A DNA stretch of 64,000 bases, from assembly GCA_027946365.1 (NCBI GenBank), contig JAPEUQ010000012.1, positions 434,001 through 498,000 of the forward strand. Direction: 5' to 3'. The stretch comes from Kalmusia sp. IMI 367209. Its lineage: Eukaryota > Ascomycota > Dothideomycetes > Pleosporales > Didymosphaeriaceae. The position numbers were made by a program, and so were the translations under genes. The notes below the pieces were generated by a model, which was not told the origin of the DNA, ran no database searches, and worked only from the letters and a program-made list of their open reading frames with translations. Positions 9,957 through 22,483 of this stretch are shown one piece after another. Within the stretch, counting starts at the first letter, position 1, and the number at the start of each line of letters is the position of its first letter.

Positions 9957-11472
9957 CTACTCCGCGTCCAACGGCGCCACTGGCGGATTATCATTAACCT
10001 GGATGCCACCCCTCTTCTTCTCCTTGCTATCATGGAACGGCAATTTCCAGCCTCCCTCCTCCTCGGGCGTGCTCAGCCACAAACGCATCAAGTGCCGACG
10101 GGGTGCTGGCGGCGGGTAGTCCTTGTACGCCGTGCGCGCGTGTAGGATGTGGTTATTGGACAAGCTGGACAGACTCAGCAAAGAACATGTCTGCGGAGTG
10201 GGTTCACGCGGATGCCAAGAGGTAAAGAACTTACAACTGGATATCGCCAATGTCAAGGATCATGTGCAGAGCGAGGCGGAGACAGGTTGCCTCGAGAACT
10301 TCGGCGGCGCGCTGTTGGGCGGGCGACAGCGGAGGGATGAGGCCCTTGTCCGAGAAGCGGGTCAGAGAGCGGATGTAGTACGGGTCCCATCTGCGGTTCG
10401 TCAGTTCGTTTCTCCCAGTAGTCATCTATATCCGCCACTTACTTCGAGTATACGCGCGGGTTCTCGCCCTTCTCTAAGTAGAACACACTGGTCCTGATCC
10501 AGTCCTCCTCGCCTACGCTCTTCTCTCCCTTCCGGTCAAAGTACCAGATGGGCTCCGTCAGTGTCCGAGCTACATCGGGATTCTCTTTCTGCAGCGCATT
10601 CCACACCGCGTGGCTGGACACGAGGTCCGACTCGCCGCCTTCGAGGGCCTTGGCGATGCACAAGAGGCCGACGAGGTCGGCGTCGTCGGCGTGGAAGAAT
10701 TGCCGCGCGTTGGTGCGGTAGATGCGCACGCGGTCGATGGCTGTGCTGTCTTCGCCGAGGTCTTTGACGTGGCCCAGGACGTGGCCGTGAGCGTTTTGGC
10801 TGACGAAGTAACCGAGGTGTGTTCCTAGGCCCTGTGGTGCGTTAGAGGGTTACTCATGCTCGGGATCGTGTATCATGTGGTTGTTGGAGTATGGGGAGAT
10901 GGAAGGAAAGGGGAGAGGGAGGGGATTCACCATGTATGCAACAGCACTCTTGTGGTTTCCCCATTCGGTCACTGGCAGGCCTTTGAACAAGATGAATCCC
11001 TTTCCGTCAATCAACTCTTTCCTCAGCACACCTAGAAACTTCGCAAAGTCTCTGAGCTGGAAGTTCTCCTGGGAGATGCCTGTCAATGGCGTGCCGCTCT
11101 TGATGAATGCATCCGCGGTATCTGAGATCTCCTTGATTTCTGCGTCAGAGAAGTGGTGCGTCCATTGCTCTGGGTGGCCTATACATCCATCAGCAAAACG
11201 AACATGGAACGAAAGGGAAGGGACCTTTTAGAAGGTGAGGGGGTCAATTGACCTTTGTACTCGTCGACATTCCACACCGTAGGCCCAGTGATCTCTTTCG
11301 GGAAGTCCTCATACGGGTGCAAATCGTCGTACAGCGGCGGATGCTGCCCAGACGTCTTGATCCCATCCGGATAAATCTCCCTCGGAGCCTTATGGTTGGG
11401 AAACGCCTGGTTCTTGCCAGAGGCAAGCTCGTGGGGCGCCGTGGGCACCTGTGTAGTCAGAGCCGGAGCCAT
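9957..11472 (-). CDS. TauD/TfdA-family Fe(II)/2-oxoglutarate dioxygenase
   Basis: Predicted non-haem iron dioxygenase; fungal members are often annotated as taurine-catabolism-like, but the substrate cannot be read from the sequence. Five exons (11472-11253, 11178-10931, 10831-10443, 10390-10235, 10164-9957) keep one frame and give 406 residues. The N-terminus holds PEIYPDGIKTSG-like text (REIYPDGIKTSGQHPPLYDD) and GPTVWNVDEYKG. The core has GKGFILFKGLPV, GLGTHLGYFVSQN, then the iron-binding His-x-Asp in ARQFFHADDADLVGLL. The distal His is in IQFLSNNHILHARTAY, followed by the Arg expected to bind 2-oxoglutarate (PRRHLMRLWL). All facial-triad residues are present, so it is probably active. Start is the ATG of MAPALTTQVP; no signal peptide. 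Confidence 0.88.
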
Positions 11473-12118
11473 ATTGCTCAATTGTTTGGTATAGGCTGCT
11501 ATGTATAAATAGATAGACCAATCTGATAAGCTGGAGTTCAGAGCGAGCAACGCAAAGAAACCGTTTCAAAAGCGGCACATAAATTCTTCTTATATACATG
11601 CACAATTTCGTAACACGCACGCCATCGCGCTGCAAGCCCAACGGCCCATACCGGACTTCCTGTTGTGATCTCTAGTACGAATTGCGTGCTCGCAACCCTG
11701 GAGATGCCGGTCGTTTGGAGGAGAGCGGGGTCGAGTGCTTGAGCATGGCGGCTTTGTCTTGACGTAGGCGTAGCCTCGGTACCGCTACCAGTAGTCGAAA
11801 TGAACGCGGAGGTACTCGATACGGTAATGCAGACTTAGATGGTAGATCTATCGGCATTGCTGCAGGCATGCGGGTGATAAGGCTGGTAGCGAGGAGGGGG
11901 ACCGATAGACGCTGCACGCGCGAGGTATAGCATCAGCGTCGGAAAGCGACTTGTCCACCAAGCTGCTTCTGTTGATACAGTGCGTATTCTATGCATAGAT
12001 GATGACTTGACAATAAGAGCATAACGCCAGTATATGCGCAGATGCGAATCCTGCCCTGTGTATTGAACTTTTCCCTCATTTCATACAAGATATGGTACAA
12101 GTAGTACGTGATAATCAT
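11473..12118. other. Intergenic, no gene recognised
   Basis: Upstream region of the dioxygenase and downstream region of the PPR-like gene. Only short, featureless open frames. Confidence 0.4.
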
Positions 12119-15074
12119 CTATCCCTTGGAATCCTTATTTATATACAAACCGACATGTTCCTCAGGCGGCCACACCCAGCCCTCCACGCCCTCGATCTGC
12201 GCCTTGACCAGCTCCAGAATTTCCCGCGGCGCACCACCATGTACGTTATTCTTGTCGAGCGTTCCTTCCAAACCAGCCCTCAGTGCCACCATCGTTCGAT
12301 ATAGTATCTTAGGACCGCCGTGCTGTGCGTTCGTTCGGACCGTGACCTCTTTATGATGTGTCGTCAACCAGCTAGAGAATGAGTAGAGACCCTCGTAATC
12401 TCTCAGGATGCCTAAGGCGCGAACGTGCGCGTGGAAGACCGCTGGGCTGGGAATATGAGGCGGGAGAATATCCGCTTCAGAAGTTGATGGACCCGTAGCA
12501 TTCGGATCGATATTGGCGCCGATCAAATTGTGGAATACGGTGCGGAGAAGGGGTGGCCCTGAAGATAGCACTTGATGCGTGTATTCTAGCGAAAGCTTCC
12601 CTTTGTGTGCTGCTTGCGCTGCATAGCGCAAAACGGTACAAAGGAGTTGGAACTGGTCATCGTCTGGGTCCAGGTCGATTTCGTTCATCTTCTCGAAGAT
12701 ATTGCACATAATAGTATACTGGGTCTCTCCACTGCGGCGCTTATTCTTTCCGTAAATAACTTTCTGCATGTATGTGGTCCAAGCTGGACGGTATGCCGGA
12801 CAATAATGCAACAGAAGAGCATAGGCATAATCGATTAGATACGTCTCATCCATCTGAAGTCGCATTACGTGGTCTTTAGGGGAAAGCTGAACGGGATGGG
12901 CCGGAGGTAGTTGAGAGAAGCGACCGAACCGACAGAGAAAACGGATGAATGATCCCATGAAGTAATCCGGAACGGGCAGGACTGTGTTCTCTCGCGAAAA
13001 TGAACCTTCAAGGAGAATTTGTATTCCACCGTCAAACATATTCTGTGAGCCTTTCAACAGACTGAAGCAAGTGGACAAGTCTGGCAGTGTGTCTATTAAG
13101 AAAGCGAGCAACCTGCTGCTGGGCTGTACACCTCTTTGCCACATTCTATGATAGAGCTGATCGTACGTGGGGACTGGCTCACTGAGATAGACAAGATGCA
13201 GGGGCGACTTGGGATCTGGCGAGACTTCCCCTCATGTCTCCAGGCAAGAGATGTGTTCCATGTGATCCCTTGGGATTAGCTGGCTGGGCGCCTTTTTCTG
13301 GCTGCTGGTCCTCAATCTCTGGGTAGTAAAGTTTTTCGAACATGGCCAGATACACTTCCCGTGAACTTGGAGCTTTGAATGCTTCATAGGCTAAGAAGCA
13401 TGCCCATGCCTCCCGTCTGGTCCGCGTGGTCCGGACCCGCGCAGCCCAAAGTAGTGACTTGGGCACGGAATCTCTACCCCTAGAGGAGTCTTGAGCCAAG
13501 GTAGTCCTGGTTTGAATAGTAGGGGATAAGTCTGTGTCCCATCCTGCGTAAACCTGGGCCATCTCTTCCCACGTGCGGCCCTCGTATCCTGCGTCATACA
13601 GCCGATGAAGTATCCGGGATGCTCTTGAGGCACCAAACATATAATCCTTGCTCTCGTCCATAGCATTCCTATTCTCTTTCCAAGGTGGCCATGACGGCCC
13701 CTTCAACCTCGCCCATTCCATCTCCTGAGCTGTTTTGCCACGTGAAAGCTGGTTCCTGACTGTTCCTTGGAAGCCGGATCGAGTAACGGTGATGGCTGGA
13801 TCGCAACTAGCCATGAACTGCAACACAATGAATTGTGCTTTTTCCTGATGTAGAGTGGCAAGAAAAGGGGGAGTTAGACGCTGGCAATGAAATCAGCCAT
13901 AAGAGCGTATTACAGAAGTTCGTAAGGCTTGTAGGGAATTTCGATGAAGGAGACGATTGTTCTTTCCAGTGATTGTAGACACGGGTAGCCTCGGTGCGAA
14001 AGAGAGATGCAATCCAAGGAATAGATTCGGGCCAAACCACACGCGCATGGCGTAATAATCGTATCACAAGCACTTGAAGCGACATCCATTCAATCGATTC
14101 TACTGCTAGTCGTGCACTCAAATGTCTCATGACCATAGCTAGAGCGAATGTCCTGATACGATTTCGCCGAAGAAATAGTAGCACAAGGAATAGAGGCGTG
14201 TTCGGGGAATCGTGCTTGAATATTCCGGCAGCAACAATAGAGTTATGGGTGAGAAGAGATGTCGTCCACATATTCAGGTTTGCGGTGGATAGTCCTCTCG
14301 ATTCCAATAGTGCAATCTCTTGTCTACTGAAACGTGTCTCTGGGCGAGGTGAATCTCTAACCATGCGTATTTGGTGAGACAGTATGGTGTATAACGTGAC
14401 AGGACCTTTTCTCGCGTTCAGATCTCCTTTCGTAGGTACGCTTTGAGGGTCGCGACGCGGTAGGCCGCCACGCTTTCTGGGTACTGGGCTGAAATATGAA
14501 TAATCAATCTTGCCGTGAGATGCTGTCCAGTATAAGTTTCGGGCCTCATCTGGCATGGCATCCAGCACCATAGCTGCCTGGCTGGACCGCTGGCGCTTCA
14601 TGGTTCGCCGCGACGGGAGCGGCTTGAAGCCTGTCGACTGGAAGGCTTCTTCCTCCCCTTGATCCTCAATCTGATGCACATTACCGGCGCCTGTATTGAT
14701 GCCGAGCATAGCAGCATGCATATCCTGGGGTCCTTCATAAAAAGGTGCATCGTCTGTAGCGTAGCTTCGTCGAAGGCTATAGAGGTGTGGGAAGGACGGG
14801 TGCAGGATGCTATCTTTTGCATTCGTTGTGTGCTCTTGATGGGTGGTAATACGCGCGCTTGAAAGAACTTGCGCTTTGAGAAGACATTTTGGTGAAGCTT
14901 GGGATACCCAGCGAGACACGATCGGTACAAAGTGGCGCTGGGCGTATTAGACGAAGCTTTTGACGGAAAGTTCGCGGGTCTACCTACTGGGGGAATGGCA
15001 ACGGGAAGGCGCGCGTTGCGACGGAGCAAGCGGCATTGGCTACCTGGAGCTTCCAGGAATAGAATCAAGGGCAT
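12119..15074 (-). CDS. Mitochondrial PPR/TPR-like protein, frame broken twice by +1 shifts
   Basis: Probably a mitochondrial helical-repeat protein (RNA binding by analogy with pentatricopeptide proteins); I cannot name it. Exon 1 (15074-14988) gives a basic presequence (MPLILFLEAPGSQ, CRLLRRNARL). A 50-base intron (GTAGGT...CTAAT...CCCAG) leads to exon 2 from 14937. Exon 2 then needs three frames. Frame one reads to about 13866, frame two takes over with LATLHQEKAQFIVLQFM, and frame three takes over near 13230 with EVSPDPKSPLHLVYLSEP. The shifts sit at a G5/A4 run (13863-13871) and a C4 run (13228-13231). Removing one base at each gives 2904 coding bases, exactly 968 codons. Helical pairs such as PTYDQLYHRMWQRGVQPS look PPR-like. 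Either a base-calling artefact or a real broken gene. Confidence 0.6.
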
Positions 15075-15672
15075 TCATCGACGGGCAAACTGCGACGGGA
15101 CAAAGGGCAAGGATAATTGCTGGTGAGCAAGACGCAGTCGAGAGCAACATTGCAGCGTGGAGCTCTCGCGGAGGCTCTATAAGATTTCACGCTAATCTAC
15201 ATTAGGCAGCGACCGATCCGCCAGCAACCACGACGTCGCGAGCAGCTGCATCGCGCGGGTTTCTGGAGCCATCAGTGAAAGACACATAAAGCGAACGGAA
15301 CGGCACTCTGCCCGCCTGTACCAGCGCGCGTGCACTGTGAAATCGTCCATTGTGTTGAACCGCGCGGTGCCGATTGGGCGCAACTGAGGCGTCTTTGCAT
15401 ATTCCTTGGCGGCTGCGTTCCTTTCCTCGTCGAACCTCATCAAAACCACCCCCGAGGTCCACATTCACGCGCCGCCAGCCTGCCCAAGCTTCCAACGCGC
15501 ATTCGGCGACGCAGCACGCAGCGCGGCTTCTACCTCACCTAGCACGCTGTCGCGTTGTACTGAGCAGTCTTCCCGGGCGCCCTCCTACCAACCGCGACAT
15601 CGGTCGTCCTAAGCGCGTTGCACGCCTCTACGGCATCGCTCCGTCGCGAAAAGGCGTCTTCCCCCCATCATC
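15075..15672. promoter_or_regulatory. Shared divergent upstream region
   Basis: 598 bases between the start codons of the PPR-like gene (minus) and the Ser/Gln-rich gene (plus). GC-rich, with overlapping short open frames but no recognised gene. Presumed bidirectional promoter. Confidence 0.4.
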
Positions 15673-18502
15673 ATGACCACTACCAACGGCGCCCTGACCC
15701 CGCCGTCATTGCCGCCCGCACCCACGTCGCCCACGCTCGCGAAACGGAAACGCACCGAATCCGATGCAGACCTCCCCAATGGCGCGTCTTTGGCCGCGCC
15801 CGCAAAACTTGTGAACGGCGCGACGCACTCTCTGCAGACCGCGCTCCAAGACATATTTGAGGTTCTGAAGAGGTACGAATTGTCCGCCCACGCCCCTCAA
15901 CAATTCCTTCTCTCAGCCTCCCTTCCCTTATGCAGGCTACGTGTTTCGACAAGGGCGCAAACATCATGTCCAACCATCAACCTGACCTTCACATCGGCCA
16001 GCAGACTCTATCGCATGATCACTGACTTGGACTAGCTATGACACACAACCATCGATACTCGCACACCCCATCACTGCGTCAGCTTCTCGGGCTACATCCG
16101 GTGAGGCTGATTCGAAACGCGCGAAGTTATCGCCTCCCACGGTCCCAACCACCATTGCGAGTCTAATCCAGGATGGCGCATACGACTCGTTCGACGCCTT
16201 CGAGAAGGACGTGGAAGACGCGACTGCTGACATACTCGCCAGTGCCGGTGTGGCAGAGCTAGCTACTGCACCCTTCACGCTCGAGGAGACAAGGTTACAA
16301 TCCCGAGTGCTGGCTTTCCGGAAGTTGCTCAAGAATTTGGTAACAAGGGAAGAGGTCCGAAGAGCCCACATTGACGCCAAGGACGATTTGGGCAGCGCAG
16401 CAAAGAGCACTGAAAGCCAGGATGAGAAAGCTGTGACCATAGAAGAAGAATTACCGGAAAGTCGCACAGTGCTCACTGTCTTCGGAAGTGCTCAAGGTCC
16501 AAAACAGCTCTTCTCGAGCTTGCAACAGCCGCGCTCCGTCACACCTTCTGATGGATATTCTGCGCTCGACATGTCGGTGAAGATCACCCTACCTCTGCGC
16601 GAGTCCACTTTGCCGAACATCATCTCTACGACCGAGGTTTTTCCTTTGCCAGATAAGGTGGACGAGAAGAGGAAAGCGAATGCAATGATTGGTAAGGTGT
16701 TCAAAGCACCTGCTCATCTGCCACAGCTTAGCCCTCCCAAACTTGCGAAACCACTGACTACCAAGGGCAACACCGTCACTTTCGCGCCGCCAGAAATACC
16801 TAAGCCAAGCCGCAGGGGGTCGCATTCATACGCCAGCCAGAATCTCTCCACAAGCCATTGGTTGGGATATGGCGGAACAGACATGCCGAAAGATCCTACA
16901 TCTCCCACGGAGAAGAAGAAGAGTAGACAACGAGCGCTAAGCATGGGTGAAGCGCAACAGCCACCATCCGAATCGACTCTTGTAGCCGTGAAGCAGGCTA
17001 AAGAGGATGCGCTCTTTCGCAGTGCATATTCTAGCTTTGCGCCCAGTCGTGATGATGCCACGGCTGTTATCCCAGAGGAGACCAAGAACATGGTCTGGTG
17101 GCAGAAAGTTGGTGAAAAGCGCTTCAACGAAGTCTTCCCGATTGACCCAGAATTGCTCGGCCTTGGAGAAGCATTTGAAAGAGAGGTCGATATAACCGAA
17201 GCTGATGAGGACGATGCCTTCAAGGAAGCTGTAGACAGCTTCGAACCGATCAAAGGAGGCCCCTTCCCGGAAGTAGGAGCGACGAACGAGCTTGACAAGG
17301 ACACTGAAGAGGTGCTCAAGGAGATATCAGAGCTTCTTGAGACCTTGGCATCCCACCAAAGGATACGAAATTCGTCCTTGGCCACAAACCCACGCACTCC
17401 CGTGATTCAAAATTCATCGTTGGCATCGCTTGCAGGAAGTCCATCTACTCCGTCCTCCGAAGAGGTTGATGTCTATCAGATGCTTAAGTCGCAGCTCACC
17501 TTGCTGATTTCGCAGCTACCGCCTTATGCTGTTGCTAAACTTAATGGCGACCAACTAGAGGAGCTCAACATCACACGAACTCTGATCGTCGAAAATAGGG
17601 ATACCCGTGGGGTTCTTGAGGACGACCAGTCCTCCAGGCTCGCAAAACCGGTAGCAGCTCCAACAGCTACCCCATCATTATCTCGTATGGTGTCGAGTGG
17701 ATCTGGCTCTCATTCACATTACCCTCAAAACAGCACGCAATACAATCGCTCGACACCGTCGATGCATTCTAGCGCTCGACCCGTACAATCTGCTACATCA
17801 TACTACCCCCAGCAGCAATCCGTGCAGCGGTCTCCTTCGGTTCATTACCAACGGTCTTCGTCTGGGTCGCATGTATATCAGGGTTCTACATCATCATATG
17901 CTACTCCCAGGCCGTCATTCTCTGCGACTCAAGCGTACGGTCAGCAGACACCGAGAACAAATTACGCGCAACCGCCTACAGGCCAGTATCATGCGTCACG
18001 CCCTCCCGCACCCAATAGTTATGGCAGTTTTGTTGGCAGTTCCACCTCTCAATATTATGGATCGACTCCACAGGCCCAGTCGCACAGCCGGTTTTCAGCG
18101 CCAACGCAAAATGGCTACTTTCAGCGATCCCAGAACGTCGCCCCAATGTATGCAACAACACCAGGTAGTCAGGCACGCACTGCGTCGCCTTTGAAAGCCG
18201 CAGCACCCACACAGCCAAGCTATGGATCACGACCGGGGTACGGGGCCGGCGGCCCGACACGCAGCACCTATTATCCTCCGTCACAGTATGGGAACGCACA
18301 ACCTCATACGCCGGTCGCTTCTTCGACCCCAGGGTATAGCGCAAACCCTCAGCAGATGATGCTAGACAGACAGCAAGCATCGCAGACACAGGCCCGGCTC
18401 GCGGCCCAAAACAGCTTCAACAGGCAAGGCTCGGGAACTCCTCAACCACCCCCGAATGGACAGTACGGTGGCCAACCGAATGGAACACCAATGGCAACTT
18501 GA
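15673..18502 (+). CDS. Large Ser/Gln/Pro-rich protein of unknown function
   Basis: Not confidently recognised. Two exons, 15673-15872 and 16036-18502, joined across a 163-base intron (GTACGA...CTGAC...ACTAG), give 888 residues. The N-terminal part is charged and possibly folded: IFEVLKSYDTQPSILAHPI, then SKRAKLSPP (nuclear-localisation-like) and a helical segment around TLEETRLQSRVLAFRKLLKN. The middle holds a distinctive block MVWWQKVGEKRFNEVFPIDP and an acidic helix (DITEADEDDAFKEAVDSFEP). Then comes a helical segment LKSQLTLLISQLPPYAVAKL. Residues from about 600 to the end are low complexity, rich in Ser, Gln, Tyr and Pro. The design suggests a nuclear factor such as a chromatin-remodelling or transcription co-regulator subunit, but that is inference. 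Shares an upstream region with the PPR-like gene. Confidence 0.75.
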
Positions 18503-19038
18503 GCATGATTTGGTATGAATTTTAGGCGTCAGGGTGCTCGGGCGGCATAGCTTGGATACCAATAGACCATATCCACGGCGTTTTATTTCTTTCGCACGGG
18601 ACGTCTCGGTGAGGAGTCTGAATGGACAGGCCTAGTTTGTCTGTACCCCAATTTTTGAATTTGATTTCGTTGGAAGTGGTTAGGATGTCTGTGGTGGAAA
18701 AGGGGCCTGTACCAACATGCTGATACGATGGAAGCTTTGAGCATTCGGAAAGTAGCTAACATGAGGACAAGAATTGTAATATCAATATCCATGTGCATTG
18801 GATTAGTATCAGCATCTCCAGGTCACAGTGCGTTGTGTGCGTAGACGTCTACTTAGACAGCCGTAGGGCTTTTGACCGGGGCAACTCGCCTAAAATTGCC
18901 CCGCTCTAGTTCGTACGTCACACATGCAGGGTCCCGCTGGACGCGTTCCTCTGCGTGCCGGCGACCGAGAACCAAGACATTGTAGCAGTTAGCCCTCGAC
19001 CGCAGCCCCTTCTCAACACAGAGACATGAGACGCCGCC
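18503..19038. other. Intergenic upstream of Sro7
   Basis: 536 bases between tandem plus-strand genes; holds the 3' UTR of the Ser/Gln-rich gene and the Sro7 promoter. Nothing else recognised. Confidence 0.4.
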
Positions 19039-22000
19039 ATGTCGCACCTCTTACGTGGAAAGCAGGCCGGCGTTCACAACGACCTTTCGACGGGCCTGGC
19101 AGCTGATCTGTTTGTGCTCGACCACGTACGTTGGCTGTCCTGCTACGCCGCCGCAACCCGCGCGCAGCTTGCATCGAGACCTACAAGCTAACGGCCGCGT
19201 GTAGATCAAGAACTTCGGCATCAACAGTCAGATCTCGCAGATCGCATACGATCCCGTACAGAAACTCCTCGCTGTCGGCACCAACGAGTCCAAGTTTGGA
19301 CCAGGGCAAATATACATCTTTGGCCATAAACGTGTTGAGGTCGTATTCCACCTCCCACACCGCGGCTCGGTCAAGATATTGCAGTTCTGCGCAGAGAAGC
19401 TGCTCTGCGTCGACTCGAGGAATGATTTATCCGTCTTCTCGCTGGTTGAGAAGAAGCTACTGAATGCCCATTCTCCGCCTGCCAAGATTACAGCGCTGCA
19501 CAGCGACCCAGCGCTCGACTATGCGCTGCTAGGGACACAAAATGGAGACGTCCTGGCGTACGACCTGGACAGGGAGCATCTCACCCAATTTAGGATACCT
19601 AATTTGTGGAGGGCACAGTACCCGCAGTCCAGGCTGACCTCGATCGTTACTCTCTCATTACACCCGCGCGACATTGGAACCTTACTGATAGGCTACAATG
19701 CAGGGGCGGTCATATATTCCTTCAAGCAGAACAAGCCTATCAAATACTTCAACTACGTGCTGCCGAAAGGTGCACCCGGAGGAGACTCAGATCCGGGCTC
19801 AATCTTCAAAGAGAGGAGTCCGCCTCTGACTCAAGCTGTCTGGCACCCCACAGGCACCTTCATCCTGACTGGACATGAGGATAGCAGTCTCGTCGTTTGG
19901 GACCCAAAAGACGGCAGAATCATACAAGCTAGGGACTTTGACTGACACCAGTGTGGATAAGCCAGGCCCAGGCACGTTCAGTCCAGGCGCTGGTGCTGGT
20001 ACCTTTGCGCTCAAGAGTCCTATATTCAAGATTGCTTGGTGTGCAAACGAAGACCCGGACGACACCGGCATCCTCATCGCCGGAGGCCAACCTTCCAACA
20101 TCGAGGCAAAGAGCCTAACATTCTTTGAACTGGGACGCACGCCGATATACAACACTGCATCCTGGCAGATACTCTCAAATCACTTCGAGAACCCAAAGCG
20201 ACAGAGAATACTGCCTTGTCCACCAGGCACAGAAGTGGTTGACCTTTGCCTCATCCCTCGGACTAGCCCTCATTTTGGAGGTTGCCAGGATCCGATAGCT
20301 GCCATCGCCTTGCTTGCATCTGGAGAGATAATCACACTCTCGTTCCCGAGCGGGATGCCCATTACACCTACGAATCAACTGCATCTCTCACTTACACTTG
20401 TGCATCCCTTTGTCCATCATGCCAACTTGGCCCCTGTTGAGCGCACAAGGTGGCTAGGGATGACCGAAAAACGCCAGCATGGCCCCAAGTTTATTACAGG
20501 AGGCCACGAAGCGAACTATCCTCTCAAGCGGTTTGAACATCGTAATGTTGTTCAGACCTCCCATGCAGATGGCACAGTCAGGTTGTGGGATGCGGGCCAC
20601 GCTGATGAGATTGAGAATGATGCACTGCTTCAGCTCGACGTAGCTCGTGCTATTGGTCGACTGGACAACGTCGAGGTCAACCGTATTTCGTACGCCGGCG
20701 CAGCATCCGAGATTTCGGTTGGGCTACGCTCTGGAGAAGTAGTAGTCTTCCGATGGGGAATCAATAAGCACTTTGGTCAAGAAGTAGCTCCGAGCGAAAA
20801 CGCACCTGGCGCTTTAACAAATGTATTAGATCGGACGGAAGCATCTCTGAAAGAGGGCATGCTACCTTTCACATTACTAGATGAAGGGGAAAGGACCAGT
20901 GACCGCATTGAAACATTCTGACGTTGGCTTTGTCGCTGCTGGTTTTGAGGGTGGTAGTCTCGCAGTCATCGACTTGCGAGGCCCGGCCATCATCTATCAA
21001 GCGAATGTGTCTGACTTTATCAAGGCTGATAAGCGTGGTAGCTTCCGAAGAAGCTCGTCTCAAACAACAACGAAGCCAGAATGGCCAACAACCGTCGAAT
21101 TCAGCGTCATGACGCTTGAGAACGATGACTACTCAAGTATCCTGCTGCACGTTGGCACTAACCTCGGTCACATCGCAACCTTCAAGCTACTTCCTGATTC
21201 GAGTGGGCGCTATTCTGTCAGCTTTGCGGGTGCTTGCTCGTTGGATGACAAAGTTATCAGTATATGCCCCATGCATGCAGATACGGGACGCCCTGCGTAT
21301 GCCTCTCAATCCGCAGTTGCTGGTCTCCGAAATGGAACAAAGGTCAATGGCGTTCTACTCGCAGTCACCTCGTCTGGAGCTAGGATTTTCCAGCCCGCAA
21401 CGCACAAAGGAGCGCACAAGACGTGGAATGAGTTTTTGTGTGATTCGGCTGCGATTTCACGCTACCGAGACTTGGGTCATTGTCTCCTTGGTCTATATGG
21501 TGATGGCTTTGTGAGGGGTTACTCAATACCTGCATTAAAAGAGATTGGAGCCGTCAAGGTTTCGGATGTCCTAGACCCGCGACGCTTTTCTGAGGCTGTG
21601 ATCACAAGTACAGGAGACATACTTGGCTGGACAGGGCCAGCGGAATTAACACTGATCAACGTTTTCGGTACTAACCTCAAGCTGTAAGTCTTTTCCCACC
21701 ATCACTAACGCACATTTTAACGATTTCCAGGGACCAAACTCGAGATACCCTCCTAAACCCCGACCTCCTCATCCCACCCCGCCCAACAATCTCAAACATG
21801 CAATGGATATCCGGCACTCAATATGTCACCCTCGAAGATATGGACCTCCTTATCGGTGGGCCCGATCGTCCACCGTCAAAGCGTATGCTTGCACAATCGC
21901 GTGCGGACGAAGAGCAGCGTCGCAGAGATGCGCGTCACACAGGCCAGCCTGGTGCATCTTCGTCTGCGCCGCCTCCGCAGTCCGACGAGGGTTGGGGTGC

Positions 22001-22172
22001 GTGGGCATCCAGGCAGTTCAACGAGAGGACGGAGAAGCTAAATGCTGTGGGGGACAATATGGATAATTTGAGCAATAACAGTAAGGGGTGGGCAGACGAT
22101 GTGAACAAGTTTGTGGCGAAGCAGAAAAGGGGGTTGGTCATGGGGGCTGTGAAGAGTAAGTTTGGGTTTTGA
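19039..22172 (+). CDS. SRO7: Sro7/Sro77 (Lgl/tomosyn family) exocytosis regulator, frame broken twice by +1 shifts
   Basis: WD-repeat protein that binds plasma-membrane SNAREs and the Rab Sec4 and helps polarised secretion. Exons: 19039-19125, 19205-21683 and 21731-22172, with clear splice sites (CAC|GTACGT...GTGTAG; AAGCT|GTAAGT...TTCCAG). The N-terminus MSHLLRGKQAG leads into beta-propeller repeats (LLAVGTNESKFGPGQIYIFG, LTGHEDSSLVVWDPKDGRII, GTVRLWDAGHADEI). The second half includes VGFVAAGFEGGSLAVIDLRG. The C-terminus has a SNARE-like tail (NERTEKLNAVGDNMDNLSNN). Exon 2 needs two frame changes: at a G3 run (19932-19934) and a G4 run (20886-20889). Removing one base at each leaves 3006 coding bases, exactly 1002 codons, and restores family text across both joins (IIQARTLTDTSVDKPG; LLDEGKGPVTALKHSDVG). 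No intron can replace these joins without deleting conserved sequence. Confidence 0.88.
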
Positions 22173-22483
22173 GAAGGATTAGGGTAAGGGCTTGTTTGGG
22201 TTGGGGTGGGTAGAAAGAAAAGGCGTTTAGGACATTGATATCCGGCAATAGTGAATCAGATTAGTTCTTTGATTTCAGTCTAAGTGTAAAGATGGCCAAG
22301 ATGCGAGCGACGTCGTTTCCGTCTACAAAAGCGGGGGTGGGACTGTTCCAGAAGGTGGCCGCAACACATTGATATGTGGCACACATTGAATGTTAAGCCA
22401 TCGACGAGGCATACCGACTGTAGGTAGACAATGGTGTTGCTCGATTAGCTACGATCAAGCAGAAGCCACAGGGGAGTTATCAA
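22173..22483. other. Convergent intergenic region
   Basis: Sro7 and the SDR gene end into this 311-base stretch; presumably their 3' UTRs. No other signal seen. Confidence 0.45.

Noticed and set aside
16714..17397. 227-codon minus-strand ORF opposite the Ser/Gln-rich gene
   Set aside because: Ser-rich shadow frame without family features.
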